Source: Acidobacteriaceae bacterium
GTDB lineage: Bacteria > Acidobacteriota > Terriglobia > Terriglobales > Acidobacteriaceae
Length of the DNA: 64,000 bases
Direction: 5' to 3'
NCBI GenBank assembly: GCA_025350325.1
Contig: JANXYB010000076.1
Coordinates: 1 to 64,000, forward strand
Below, piece after piece: positions 54,450 to 63,786 of the stretch (position 1 is its first letter; each line of letters starts with the position of its first letter). A program made the position numbers and the translations under genes. The notes under the pieces were generated by a model, which saw only the letters and a list, made by a program, of their open reading frames with translations, ran no database searches and was not told the DNA's origin.

Positions 54450-55546
54450 TGCGACGATGGTAGCGCGGCCGGCTGTTGTTGCGTCATGCAGTGCAGCGTT
54501 CCCAAACCCCAAACGAGATCGACGCTATGGATGCCAATTACATCACGCCCGGGAAACACATCCGCGAGAATATTAAGTGCCACGCGATCGTTGCGATCGT
54601 TAAATGTTGGCACCAGGACTACGCCGTTTGCGATGTAGAAATTCGCATAGCTGGCCGGTAAGCGCTGGCCGCGAAACACAACCGGACGGGGCAGCGGCAA
54701 CTCAACAATCGTAAATTGCTTTCTGTCCGACGTGCGCGCAGCCTTCAGGCGCTCAAGATTCTCGGCCAGGGGTTCATGGTTCACGTCGCTCGTGTCGGGC
54801 TCAACGGCCGTGACGATCGTCGTCGGCGCAACGAACCGACTGATGTCATCCACATGGCCATGGGTGTCGTCGCCGGCCACTCCGCGACCGAGCCAGATCA
54901 CCTGATCGATACCGAGGTAATCGTGAAATGCATGTTCGAATTGCGCGCGGCTCACGCCGGGATTGCGCTGTTGCACCTCACCCAACAGGCACTCCTCCGT
55001 AGTAAGCAGAATCCCCTCTCCGTTGGTGTCGATCGATCCGCCTTCGAGCACTAAGCGTCGACGCTCCCCCTCCATCTGCACATAAGGCTGCCATTCCGGC
55101 ACCCCGAGCAGTTTGCCCACGCGGCCGGGAAGCTCATCATCGAGATGCCAGTCGGGGTATTTTGCCCATGCATTAAATTGCCAGTTGGTAATCGCGACCT
55201 GACCATCGACATTGCGCACAAAGATGGGCCCCGAATCGCGCGTCCAAACCCGGTCAGTCGGCCACTGGTGGAAACGCACTCGCTCAAGCTTCGCGCCGGC
55301 CCGATTGAGAATGCCGATGGCGCGCTTCTCTGCCGTCGCATCTTCGACGAGGATATGCACTAACTCACACTGCGACAGCACGCGCACAATTTCCGCATAC
55401 ACCCACGGAATGGCCTGAAATTTTCCTGGCCAATCTTCGTGGTTGTGCGGCCAGGCTAGCCAGCTAGATTCGTGGAGCTCCCACTCCGCGGGCATACGGT
55501 AGCCAAGTTCGCGTGGCGTTCCCGCAGCAGTCGTGTGCACGGCCAT
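54446..55546 (-). CDS. aguA: Agmatine deiminase
   Basis: 366 residues from ATG 55546. Penta-homolog of the guanidino-modifying superfamily: RMPAEWELHESSWLAWPHNHEDWPG, TDRVWTRDSGPIFVRN, EGGSIDTNGEGILLTTEECLL, DDTHGHVDDISRFV and PTFNDRNDR..LADVFPGRDVIGI; the active Cys would be near the C-terminus, where LGTLHCMTQQQP is seen. Converts agmatine to N-carbamoylputrescine and ammonia. It starts two bases after the aguB stop and is followed by tadA. Confidence 0.92.
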   Translation of the reverse strand: MAVHTTAAGTPRELGYRMPAEWELHESSWLAWPHNHEDWPGKFQAIPWVYAEIVRVLSQCELVHILVEDATAEKRAIGILNRAGAKLERVRFHQWPTDRVWTRDSGPIFVRNVDGQVAITNWQFNAWAKYPDWHLDDELPGRVGKLLGVPEWQPYVQMEGERRRLVLEGGSIDTNGEGILLTTEECLLGEVQQRNPGVSRAQFEHAFHDYLGIDQVIWLGRGVAGDDTHGHVDDISRFVAPTTIVTAVEPDTSDVNHEPLAENLERLKAARTSDRKQFTIVELPLPRPVVFRGQRLPASYANFYIANGVVLVPTFNDRNDRVALNILADVFPGRDVIGIHSVDLVWGLGTLHCMTQQQPAALPSSQ

Positions 55547-55548
55547 TC

Positions 55549-56490
55549 TTACTTGCAGTCTCCGTCTGCCGGCCAGGAACTCGCCGGGTCGATATAACGC
55601 TTCGTGATCGGCTCGTACGCATCGATGCGGCGATCCCTCAGGAATGGCCAGTTGCGGCGCGTATCTTCGATGAGACCAACGTCGATTTCGCCGATGAGAA
55701 TCTCTTCTGCATCGTGCGACGCCTTGGCTATGATGCGGCCAAATGGATCGGCCAGGAAGCTGCCGCCCCAAAATTCCAGGCCCTGCCCAACCGCACGGTC
55801 TCCGCGAATGTCGCCCTGCTCCGGTCCAACGCGATTGACGCCGGCGACGTACACGCCATTGGCAATGGCATGTCCCCGTTGAATGGTCTGCCATGCGTCA
55901 TACTGCGCCGCGCCAAACTCTGCCTTCTCCGCCGGGTGCCAGCCGATTGCCGTGGGATAAAAAATTACTTCGGCCCCTTGCAAAGCCGTGATCCGCGCGC
56001 CTTCTGGATACCACTGATCCCAGCAAACCAACGTGCCGACCCGCCCAAACGCTACGTCAACGGCCTTGAAGCCAAGATCGCCCGGGGTGAAGTAAAACTT
56101 CTCGTAATAGAGCGGATCGTCGGGGATATGCATCTTGCGATAGACGCTGGCGATCGATCCATCGACGTTCAGCGTGACGGCGGTGTTGTGATATAGCCCC
56201 GGCGCACGCCGCTCAAAAAGCGACGCAATAATCACCACGCGCTCTTCGCGAGCTACCTCGCCCAGTCTTGTCGTTGATGGTCCCGGAATCGGCTCCGCCA
56301 GATCGAACAGGCGCGCATCTTCACGCTGGCAAAAGTATTGCGCTCGAAATAGCTCCGGCAGACAAACGACATTTGCGCCAAGCCGCGCAGCCTCGCGAAT
56401 GTAGCGCACTGCCGAGACAAAATTCTCCTCAGGAACAGGGCCCATGAGCATCTGCACCAGGCCAACTTTATATTTGCGTGCGTCTGCCAT
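55549..56490 (-). CDS. aguB: N-carbamoylputrescine amidase
   Basis: 313 residues, nitrilase superfamily. Catalytic Glu in CLPELFRAQYF, Lys in VYRKMHIPDDPLYYEKFYFTPGD and Cys in VGTLVCWDQWYPEGARI form the triad. Hydrolyses N-carbamoylputrescine to putrescine, CO2 and ammonia. Directly upstream of aguA on the same strand; the arginine decarboxylase gene is about 150 bases upstream. Confidence 0.93.
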   Translation of the reverse strand: MADARKYKVGLVQMLMGPVPEENFVSAVRYIREAARLGANVVCLPELFRAQYFCQREDARLFDLAEPIPGPSTTRLGEVAREERVVIIASLFERRAPGLYHNTAVTLNVDGSIASVYRKMHIPDDPLYYEKFYFTPGDLGFKAVDVAFGRVGTLVCWDQWYPEGARITALQGAEVIFYPTAIGWHPAEKAEFGAAQYDAWQTIQRGHAIANGVYVAGVNRVGPEQGDIRGDRAVGQGLEFWGGSFLADPFGRIIAKASHDAEEILIGEIDVGLIEDTRRNWPFLRDRRIDAYEPITKRYIDPASSWPADGDCK

Positions 56491-56642
56491 CGGTTACTCA
56501 GCACTTTCGGTTAGATCTACAGGCAATACATTAAGGCCAACCCCACGGCACGGGATTGGCCTGAAAGACGGGCCCTTCGCAAAAGGCGTGCCGACCTTGC
56601 TTGCGGGCCGACCGTTGTTACAACGCGCATGCGTGCGATGCC

Positions 56643-57191
56643 CTACTCTTCGAGAATCAGCACGGCGGCTGCGATCGTCGTAGTCCACAAACCGCGTTTG
56701 TCGCCCACTGCCGATTGCGTCACGTTGCTGGTGCGAACTATTTTATTTGAGATGCGATAGATCTCCTTCTTCTCATCCCAGCTTTTGTCTGGATCGAAGT
56801 CGACGTCGAGAGTCGTGGCCAACATCTCTGCTGCCAGCTCCTCAGCGTACTCGCCGGCTTGATCTTCAGTCTCGCCAAAGCTGTGATGCTCACTGAGATA
56901 GCCGTACGTGTCGCGATCGGCGGGGATCGCCACACCAATGCTCGCAACCACGAGCCGGTGTGGTTCGCGAGTGGAGTTCTCAGCGATCACCGCGAAAACT
57001 ACTTCGCCGTGATTGAGGTACGTCAGACCTTCTTTGCGCGAGATGACTTTGCAGCGAGGTGGAAAGATTGAAGAGACGCGAACCAGGTTCTGCGAAGCGA
57101 TTCCTGCATCCCGAAGGGCTAGCTCAAAGGACGTCAAACGCTCCTTATGTTTGCCTACACCCTTGGTAAAGAAAAGCTTCTTCGGGACCAT
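56643..57191 (-). CDS. Pyruvoyl-dependent arginine decarboxylase
   Basis: 182 residues. The sequence [45 protein letters not shown] contains the SS self-cleavage site that yields the pyruvoyl cofactor, with [23 protein letters not shown] following. Converts arginine to agmatine. This fold (PvlArgDC) is best known in archaea and Chlamydia; many bacteria use the PLP enzyme SpeA instead. ATG 57191 is preferred over the TTG four codons upstream. It has its own promoter 17 bases upstream of the ATG. Confidence 0.93.
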   Translation of the reverse strand: MVPKKLFFTKGVGKHKERLTSFELALRDAGIASQNLVRVSSIFPPRCKVISRKEGLTYLNHGEVVFAVIAENSTREPHRLVVASIGVAIPADRDTYGYLSEHHSFGETEDQAGEYAEELAAEMLATTLDVDFDPDKSWDEKKEIYRISNKIVRTSNVTQSAVGDKRGLWTTTIAAAVLILEE

Positions 57192-57207
57192 GCTTTTTCC
57201 CAATTTC

Positions 57208-57236
57208 TATGTATCCTCCATAAGATTGACGGTCAA
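57208..57236 (-). promoter_or_regulatory. Promoter of pyruvoyl arginine decarboxylase gene
   Basis: Minus strand TTGACC, 17 bases, TACATA, close to the ATG (57191). The -35 box lies in the inverted repeat TTGACCGTCAA, which could hold a repressor site. Confidence 0.6.
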
Positions 57237-57429
57237 TGATTTTTTGTAGGTACCTTATAACTTTATCGCATTGCGAAGGATCAAAACGGGTTCAAGTGTG
57301 AATTCATCAGACGTTTACCCCATCGAGCGTCGTGGCTAACCGTCCCTCCGCTGCTACGAAATCCATTCTTACCTTGGATTTTCTCGGATCGCAGCAAAAC
57401 TTTTTGGCGGGTTGAGAGTTTAACCAAGG

Positions 57430-58062
57430 ATGAGGCTGACTCTTCTATTCGGAATATCCGTTTTAAGCGCCGGACTAGGCTGCGCGTTAGCCGTAGCCCA
57501 GGAGTATGTACGACCTCTGGCCCCGGTCACGGCACAACCTGCAACCAGCCGGTCAAGCAACGTCGATTTCGACCCGGTCCCGCTGGATTGGACACCGCCG
57601 GCTCTTGAAATGTTGAGCGCGCATGCGGCTATAAAGAACTCCTTCACGCTCGACCGAACCATGCTGGGCATGGCCGCCGGGCTGGTTCCTGATTCCGACG
57701 CCGATACTCGCCACGCATTAAACAAGCTCGACGGTGTCAGCGTGCACATGCTGCGATTCGGCGCTGCCGGCATGGCAGACGAGTCGCAAGTTGAAGCCGT
57801 CCGCGCCTCCTACCACCTCCGCGGGTGGAAGCATCTGGTAACCACATCCAAGGGAAACGGCCCGCTCCACAACGGAACCACCGACGTATGGTTCGTGCTC
57901 GACGGCATGAATGTGCGTGGTGCAGTAGTGCTAGCCGAGACGCCAAAAAGCGTCACCCTCGTCACGGTTGCCGGCAATCTCAATCCGGTTGATGTGATGC
58001 ACCTGCGCGGCCACTTCGGCATTCCGCGCCTCGAGGCCGACGACTTCAAAGAAGCAAAATGA
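57430..58062 (+). CDS. Exported protein, possibly DUF4252
   Basis: 210 residues, N-terminal signal sequence (LTLLFGISVLSAGLGCALAVAQ). The C-terminal part, KLDGVSVHMLRFGAAG..., YHLRGWKHLVTTS and DVWFVLDGMNVRGAVVLAETPKSVTLVTVAG, fits the DUF4252 pattern as I recall it. Function unknown. It precedes icd by 75 bases in the same direction. Confidence 0.6.
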   Translation: MRLTLLFGISVLSAGLGCALAVAQEYVRPLAPVTAQPATSRSSNVDFDPVPLDWTPPALEMLSAHAAIKNSFTLDRTMLGMAAGLVPDSDADTRHALNKLDGVSVHMLRFGAAGMADESQVEAVRASYHLRGWKHLVTTSKGNGPLHNGTTDVWFVLDGMNVRGAVVLAETPKSVTLVTVAGNLNPVDVMHLRGHFGIPRLEADDFKEAK

Positions 58063-58137
58063 GCGCCATTGCCACCCCCAATTTGCAGGTGTTAGCCTTC
58101 CACTATCGCGCATAGAGGAAGGAACACCAACTAGAAC

Positions 58138-59538
58138 ATGCAAAAGATTTATAACGGACTGCATTTGCCGGAAGACGGCCAGGCAATCGAGTACAGCAAC
58201 GGCCAATATCAGGTTCCCGACCATCCCATCATTCCGTTCATTGAAGGCGACGGCACTGGACGCGACATCTGGAAAGCCTCGCAGCGCGTTTTCGATGCGG
58301 CCGTTGAAAAAGCATATGGCGGCAGGCGCGGCATCAAGTGGTTTGAAATCTTCGCCGGCGAGAAAGCGTTCCGCCAATTCAATACGTGGCTACCCGACGA
58401 TTCCGTAGCGGCGGCGCGCGACCTGCGCGTTTCAATTAAAGGACCGCTCACGACTCCAGTCGGCGGCGGCATTCGTTCGCTCAACGTAGCATTGCGCCAG
58501 TTGCTCGATCTCTATGCCTGCGTGCGCCCCGTGCGTTACTACCAGGGCGTCCCCAGCCCGGTGAAACACCCCGAAAAGGTCGACATCGTCATCTTCCGCG
58601 AGAACACTGAAGACGTGTACTCCGGCATCGAGTTCAAGCAAGGCAGCGCCGATGTGGCGCGCCTCATTGAGTTCATCAATGAAGACCTACTCAAAGGTGG
58701 CAAGAAGAAAATCCGCTCCGACTCCGGCGTCGGCATCAAGCCCATCTCCATCTTCGGCACCAAGCGTTTGGTGCGCTACGCCATCCGCCAGGCCATTGAA
58801 ATGGGCCGTAAAACTGTCACCCTCGTACATAAAGGCAACATTCAGAAGTTCACCGAGGGCGCATTTCGCGAGTGGGGTTATGAGGTCGCAGTCGAAGAGT
58901 TTCGCGAACATACCATCACCGAGCGCGAAAGCTGGATTCTGGGCAACGTCGATGCCAATCCTAAAATCACCGTCGAAGCCAACGCCGCTCTCATTGAACC
59001 CGGTCTTGAGTTCGGCAACCAGGCTTTCCGCGACGAACTCTATGCTGAAATTAAAAGCGTCTTGGACACCATCGGCAAAACGCACGGCAACGGTGCCTGG
59101 AAAAACAAGATACTCATCAACGATCGCATCGCCGATTCCATCTTCCAGCAGATCGTAATTCGCCCTGCCGACTACAGCATACTCGCCACCACCAACCTCA
59201 ATGGCGACTACATTTCTGACGCAGCTGCCGCGCAAGTCGGCGGCCTCGGCATCGCTCCTGGCGCCAACATCGGCGATGGCTTCGCGGTATTTGAGGCTAC
59301 CCACGGCACCGCTCCGAAGTATGCCGATAAAGACATGATCAATCCGGGCTCGGTGATCTTGTCTGGGGTCATGCTGCTCGACTTCATCGGTTGGAAAGAA
59401 GCGGCCAAGCTCATCGAAAGCTCAATGGAGAAAACCATTCAGCAGAAATTCCTGACCTATGACTTTGAACGCCAGACCGCCGGCGCAACTAAAGTCGGCA
59501 CCAGCGAATTCGCCACGCGCATCATCGCCAACATGTAA
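58138..59538 (+). CDS. icd: Isocitrate dehydrogenase (NADP-dependent)
   Basis: 466 residues. Decarboxylating dehydrogenase family: [58 protein letters not shown] and [50 protein letters not shown]. Catalyses isocitrate to 2-oxoglutarate in the TCA cycle. Length is slightly above E. coli Icd (416), with extra sequence in the small domain. Cofactor choice (NADP) is inferred from family resemblance. Confidence 0.93.
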   Translation: MQKIYNGLHLPEDGQAIEYSNGQYQVPDHPIIPFIEGDGTGRDIWKASQRVFDAAVEKAYGGRRGIKWFEIFAGEKAFRQFNTWLPDDSVAAARDLRVSIKGPLTTPVGGGIRSLNVALRQLLDLYACVRPVRYYQGVPSPVKHPEKVDIVIFRENTEDVYSGIEFKQGSADVARLIEFINEDLLKGGKKKIRSDSGVGIKPISIFGTKRLVRYAIRQAIEMGRKTVTLVHKGNIQKFTEGAFREWGYEVAVEEFREHTITERESWILGNVDANPKITVEANAALIEPGLEFGNQAFRDELYAEIKSVLDTIGKTHGNGAWKNKILINDRIADSIFQQIVIRPADYSILATTNLNGDYISDAAAAQVGGLGIAPGANIGDGFAVFEATHGTAPKYADKDMINPGSVILSGVMLLDFIGWKEAAKLIESSMEKTIQQKFLTYDFERQTAGATKVGTSEFATRIIANM

Positions 59539-59564
59539 AAGCCGCACGCCGGAACCGGAATCAA

Positions 59565-59930
59565 TGAACGCTTTGGAACAGGGCATGACTTCACAGCTTG
59601 GTGAAAGACTTTTTGTTCGTTCTCATGCAGTGCGGTGCCGGGTGCCCCATCCATGACGCCGTCATGGGTGGGAAAGCACGAAACTCAACACGGAACTCGT
59701 ATCAACTTGGCTTTGAAAGGGCATGACTTCAATCGTGCCGATGAAGCTGATAAATCAAAGGGGCCTTTAGCCGCCTGAAGGATGCCCTTCAGACTAATCA
59801 ACTCTGACTCATGCCTTTTCCGCAGCATGTTTAGCCCCTGCTAAACGACTTGCTCACAACACTCCGAACCCAACAGTCCTTGTCGTGCGGCTGAGCGAGC
59901 GCAGTCGAAGCATCCGCGGTTTTTCCCTTT
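59565..59930. repeat. Diverged dispersed repeats A, B and C
   Basis: Partial B-like GAACAGGGCATGACTTCACA, A (59633-59690, GTGCCGGGTGCCCCATCCAT ...), B-like (59712-59785) and a divergent C (59881-59925, CTGAGCGAGCGCAGTCGAAG then CCGCGGTTTTT). It follows the icd stop. Confidence 0.65.
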
Positions 59931-60366
59931 GTTCACGAAGCAGCCAACGTTTTCCCCGCGCAGTTAAAGCGCCCGCAATCCCTTCGTCTCCGAATGGCTA
60001 ATCAGTTACCCAAGTCGGCGACTTGAGAAGTCGCGGCTCGTGCTTCGCTAAACAAAACTCATCCATCCGAATGCCTGTCAACCCCTCAGCGACAACTTAT
60101 CAACGTAACTTCTTCATTTCCGCTAACTCACTCCTTCTAAGATTTGCAGACTATTTCGCAGCAATCACTATCTTTGATTGTGGGGATCAGGCAGGCGACC
60201 AGCCAGCTTAGTTTGTATAGATGTCCTTAAAGCGCCTCTAACTCGTTTCCCCTGAAGACTCTGCGGACAACTCTATTATTTAGACGACTTTACACCACCC
60301 AGCCACACGCACTTAGCTCAAAACAAGGGACTTCCATCCAGAGTACGGGTGGGGGTAGGAGAAACC
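59931..60366. other. Intergenic, no gene seen
   Basis: No credible frame or RNA gene between the repeat block and the acidic-tailed protein gene. Confidence 0.35.
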
Positions 60367-60861
60367 ATGTATCAGGAATGTCGCCACATCATGCCCAGCG
60401 GACTCAAATGCCACTCCCCCGCCCTCGGCAATGCATTCTTTTGCTACTACCACACCAGCCTTCACCGCACTACCGCGCCAAAAGGCAAGTTCGACAATCA
60501 GGGGATCGAAATTTCCGCGCTGGAGGACTCGAGCGCCGTTCAACTCGCGCTCACCCAGGTTCTCGGTGCACTCGGCTCCTCCAGCCTCGATCCCCGCCGC
60601 GCCGGCCTGCTGCTCTACGGACTGCAGATCGCCGCCCATCTCACAGCCCGCCCGTCCGCTCAAAAACCTGCCGACTCGGTGCGGACCGTATGCTACGCGG
60701 CCAATGGCGAAGCCCTTGCGCCAGAGAAGACCATTTGTGAACCCCCCGCCGACTGCGCCAACTGTCTCAAGCACGCCGGCTGCGACGACTATGAACTCTA
60801 CTTTGACGACGAGGGAGACGAAGAGGAGGGCGGCGAAGAGGACGAGGAAGAGGGTGCATAG
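60367..60861 (+). CDS. Cys/His-motif protein with acidic tail
   Basis: 164 residues from ATG 60367, with TAGGAGAAACC upstream; the track start 60349 is not favoured. The N-terminus MYQECRHIMPSGLKCHSPAL ... FFCYYHTSLH has Cys and His spaced like a small zinc site. A middle hydrophobic helix region (VQLALTQVLGALGSSSLDPRRAGLLLYGLQIA) is followed by CANCLKHAGC and a final stretch almost entirely Glu/Asp (DDEGDEEEGGEEDEEE). I recall this 'MYQECRHI-PSG' family as an acidobacterial conserved hypothetical. Function unknown. Confidence 0.75.
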   Translation: MYQECRHIMPSGLKCHSPALGNAFFCYYHTSLHRTTAPKGKFDNQGIEISALEDSSAVQLALTQVLGALGSSSLDPRRAGLLLYGLQIAAHLTARPSAQKPADSVRTVCYAANGEALAPEKTICEPPADCANCLKHAGCDDYELYFDDEGDEEEGGEEDEEEGA

Positions 60862-60944
60862 AGCTGGTCCCATCAGCTTCGCGTTATCTTAAACAGAGTC
60901 CGAAAAACTAACTTCCAACCGCCCCACATCCGACCGCTGCGTTG

Positions 60945-61847
60945 TCAGCGCAGCTTGTCAAACAGGCTGCCCGAACCCAACTGCACAATGACCGACTCGA
61001 GCGCCGTCTCCTGCGTCTTGCTCAGGGCAAGCTGCGTCGCAATCTGCGCGATATCAGCCTGCATCAGGTCGGTCTGCGCGGTCGTCAACTGCATCTTGCC
61101 ATTGCTTACCGCTTCAGAAGCGGACCCGAGTTGCGTGATGGAATTGTCGATCGTCACGCGCTGTTGCGAAACGTAATTCAGCGCTGCCGTCAATGCTGTC
61201 GTATCGGCCGCGGCCTGCGTCGCATCGACCGTCCCAGTTGAATAGTCAGCAATCAAACTATTCAAGGTTGCAAAGACACTGCTGGTGGCGGCCGCGAAGA
61301 TTAGATTTCCCGGCACGTTCAGTTGAATCTTTTGTCCATTCGGGGTGTGCAGATAATTGACGTTTCCGTCGCCTTGATAGGTAGTCACAGCGGGCGAGGT
61401 CGACGTCGATGTCGAGAATGGAGTCGTCGAGGTCTGGCCTCCGGCGAAAATGAATTGGCCCTGATAATTGGTATTCGCTAACGACTGCACCTCGCTCACA
61501 ATGCCCGAGATCTGGCTGGAGACGGACTTGACGTCGTTCGCGTTCATCGTGCCGTTGTTCGCGCTGATCGCTAAAGAAATCGCTTTTGTCAGTTGCGAAA
61601 CCACGCTCCCCAGCGCCGAATCGGCAACCTGCAATTGCCCCGTCACCATGCTTGAGCTTTGCGTAAACGAATCGTCCTGCTGCATCTGGTCGAGCAGCAA
61701 AACATTGCGCCCCGCCGACACCGGATCATCGCTCAGCGCATTGATGCGCACCCCGCTCGACAACTGCGCAGTCAACTGTTGCTGAGCTGACTGGGTCTGA
61801 TCCAGTGCACTTACTAGGTTGGTTACGTAAAACGGATCAACCCGCAT
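60945..61847 (-). CDS. flgL: Flagellar hook-associated protein FlgL (HAP3)
   Basis: 300 residues. RVDPFYVTNLVSALDQTQSAQQQLTAQLSSGVRINALSDDPVSAG is the flagellin-like N-terminal D0/D1 helix of FlgL; the C-terminus (AVSNGKMQLTTAQTDLMQADIAQIATQLALSKTQETALESV) forms the matching helix. It sits between hook and filament. About 57 bases downstream of flgK; same operon. Confidence 0.9.
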   Translation of the reverse strand: MRVDPFYVTNLVSALDQTQSAQQQLTAQLSSGVRINALSDDPVSAGRNVLLLDQMQQDDSFTQSSSMVTGQLQVADSALGSVVSQLTKAISLAISANNGTMNANDVKSVSSQISGIVSEVQSLANTNYQGQFIFAGGQTSTTPFSTSTSTSPAVTTYQGDGNVNYLHTPNGQKIQLNVPGNLIFAAATSSVFATLNSLIADYSTGTVDATQAAADTTALTAALNYVSQQRVTIDNSITQLGSASEAVSNGKMQLTTAQTDLMQADIAQIATQLALSKTQETALESVIVQLGSGSLFDKLR

Positions 61848-61904
61848 TCATTTCTCCCTGGCCGTAAGCCATCGTGCAACGCGTCGCATAGTACATATCG
61901 CAAC

Positions 61905-63356
61905 TCAAGAAACCGCCGTCGCAACCCCAAGATTCAATGCCGAACTCATCAGCCTGTCTAACATGGTGAACACTTGCGACGCCGCTTGATAACTGCGCTC
62001 GATTTGCTGCATGAGTGCCGCTTCATCGTTCAAGCTGACGCTCGAAAGCGAGTTTCGCTGCGTCTGCAACTGCGTTACCGATGCCGTTTGCGCGGTGTTT
62101 TCTGTCTGCACCTGTGCCACCGTTGAACCCAGCGTAGTGACCATGCTGGAATAAAAATTAACCGGCGATTGGCCGTTGACGACCGCCTGCTTTCCCAGCA
62201 TGGCGAGGCCGATGAGGTTCGCGTTGTCTCCGGTTCCAGCACCAAATGCCCCTGCCGCAATCTGATTGGGGTCTGTCATCACTACCGCCATCGCGGCCGC
62301 GCTTCCCGCAACACTGGCTGACTGCGTGAAGATGTAAAGAGGAGTTGTTCCCGACCCAATCGTCCCGGCCGCGTTTGTCCCCGTACCTTCGACTCCGTTC
62401 AGACCTGTTCCTGAATTGTTCTGCGTGTTGACGTTGGTGCTCACGTCATGAGCGAGTTGGTCGAGAGCAGAGAGCACTGCAGGAATATCGTTATCGCGCG
62501 CGGTCAGATATCCGCCCAGTTGCCCGCCCCCGCTGGTTAGCTCCGACGTCGCGTCGTGCGTTCCAACAAAAAAGTGTGTAGCGCCGTTCACCGTGCCGTT
62601 CGTCAACGCAAAGCTGGACCCCTCCGAGACCAGCGTCTGACCGGAAGTGGTCGTGATCGAGAGCCCATTGTTCTCAGTGGTGATCTGGTTGATCCCGATC
62701 AATTGAGAGAGCGCGCTCAAGTCCTGCTGGCGCTGATCTTCAAGCACGCCTGCATCGGCACTGGGCGACGTAGATTGAATTAGCATATTGAGTTTAGCAA
62801 TCGTAGATGTCAGCGCATTGACTTGGCCCGTAACGCCGCTTGCCTCTCGATCGAGCGCCGACTTCTGCGCGTTCAGGCTGGCTGCTGCGTTTGAAATATC
62901 GCCCGCCAGCGTTGAAGCGGTTGAAAGAACCTGCTGACGGAGTGCATTGTCTGTTGGATTGGCTTCGAGTGAAGAAAATGAGTCGAAGAAGTTGCTGAGG
63001 TCGCTGCCGATATCGCCGGCTCGCGAACTGGCCTTGCCAGAATCCGGCGTGAAGAGCGATTGAACCGAGTTCAATCCGGCCAGCCGTGTGCCGGAGGACG
63101 ACGCCATCTGTTGCTGCTGATCAAGCCGCTCCTGCAGCACACGATCACGCACCGAGGTTGGCCCGGTTTCGGTAACGCCCGTGCCATATGTCACACCGCT
63201 GATCTCGACCGGCTGATTCTCTCGCCAATTGGGCACCTCCTGCGTGTAGCCAGGGGTGTTGGCATTGGCAACATTGTTCGACACAATGTTCAGCGCCGAC
63301 TGATCGGCCTCAAGAGCCGACGAGATGAGATTGAAAGCCGAACTAATCGACCCCAC
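61905..63356 (-). CDS. flgK: Flagellar hook-associated protein FlgK (HAP1)
   Basis: 483 residues. N-terminus SSALEADQSALNIVSNNVANANTPGYTQ is the rod/hook signature; the C-terminal SVSLNDEAALMQQIERSYQAASQVFTMLDRLMSSALNLG is the family's end helix. It connects hook to filament. Its start overlaps the FlgN-like gene by 14 bases; flgL follows. Confidence 0.93.
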   Translation of the reverse strand: MGSISSAFNLISSALEADQSALNIVSNNVANANTPGYTQEVPNWRENQPVEISGVTYGTGVTETGPTSVRDRVLQERLDQQQQMASSSGTRLAGLNSVQSLFTPDSGKASSRAGDIGSDLSNFFDSFSSLEANPTDNALRQQVLSTASTLAGDISNAAASLNAQKSALDREASGVTGQVNALTSTIAKLNMLIQSTSPSADAGVLEDQRQQDLSALSQLIGINQITTENNGLSITTTSGQTLVSEGSSFALTNGTVNGATHFFVGTHDATSELTSGGGQLGGYLTARDNDIPAVLSALDQLAHDVSTNVNTQNNSGTGLNGVEGTGTNAAGTIGSGTTPLYIFTQSASVAGSAAAMAVVMTDPNQIAAGAFGAGTGDNANLIGLAMLGKQAVVNGQSPVNFYSSMVTTLGSTVAQVQTENTAQTASVTQLQTQRNSLSSVSLNDEAALMQQIERSYQAASQVFTMLDRLMSSALNLGVATAVS

Positions 63357-63723
63357 GTTGACTCACATTCCCGGTCCAATCCTTTTCGGGCTCATACCCA
63401 AACTGCGACCGGTCCGCACGTAATTCGCGCAAGCGATTCATCACCTTGAGATTGGCGCGTGTGGCTTCGAGAACGCGGGCAAAAATTGCCATCTCATGAG
63501 CCGACTCATTCGACTCCCGAGCCATTTCCGTGCGCCATTGCTCGTCGTCCGGGCTCAAGTCGCGGTTCAAGGCCTGGCATGAAAATGCCAGTTCCTCAAG
63601 CCGCTCTGCATCCAGGCAGGCCAGCGCCTTCGAAGCCGCTGCGATAATCTCTTTCAGCTCGGGATGGGTTCGCGCCTTCACGATCTCTGCATACTCCTTA
63701 AGTCCAACTTCGCAGTCTGCCAA
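63343..63723 (-). CDS. FlgN-like flagellar export chaperone
   Basis: 126 residues, entirely helical (EYAEIVKARTHPELKEIIAAASKALACLDAERLEELAFSCQAL, AIFARVLEATRANLKVMNRLRELRA). Size, helical nature and position between flgM and flgK match FlgN, the chaperone for FlgK/FlgL; sequence identity is too low to assert by reading. It overlaps flgK by 14 bases. Confidence 0.65.
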   Translation of the reverse strand: MADCEVGLKEYAEIVKARTHPELKEIIAAASKALACLDAERLEELAFSCQALNRDLSPDDEQWRTEMARESNESAHEMAIFARVLEATRANLKVMNRLRELRADRSQFGYEPEKDWTGNVSQRGVD

Positions 63724-63786
63724 AACGCACGGTCGTAGTGAGCCCGACCGTCACATGCTCCGCACCGACAACGATTCTCGACACTT

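Noticed and set aside
54450-54512. 21-residue extension of tadA
   Set aside because: It lies inside aguA in another frame and precedes the well-placed ATG at 54449.
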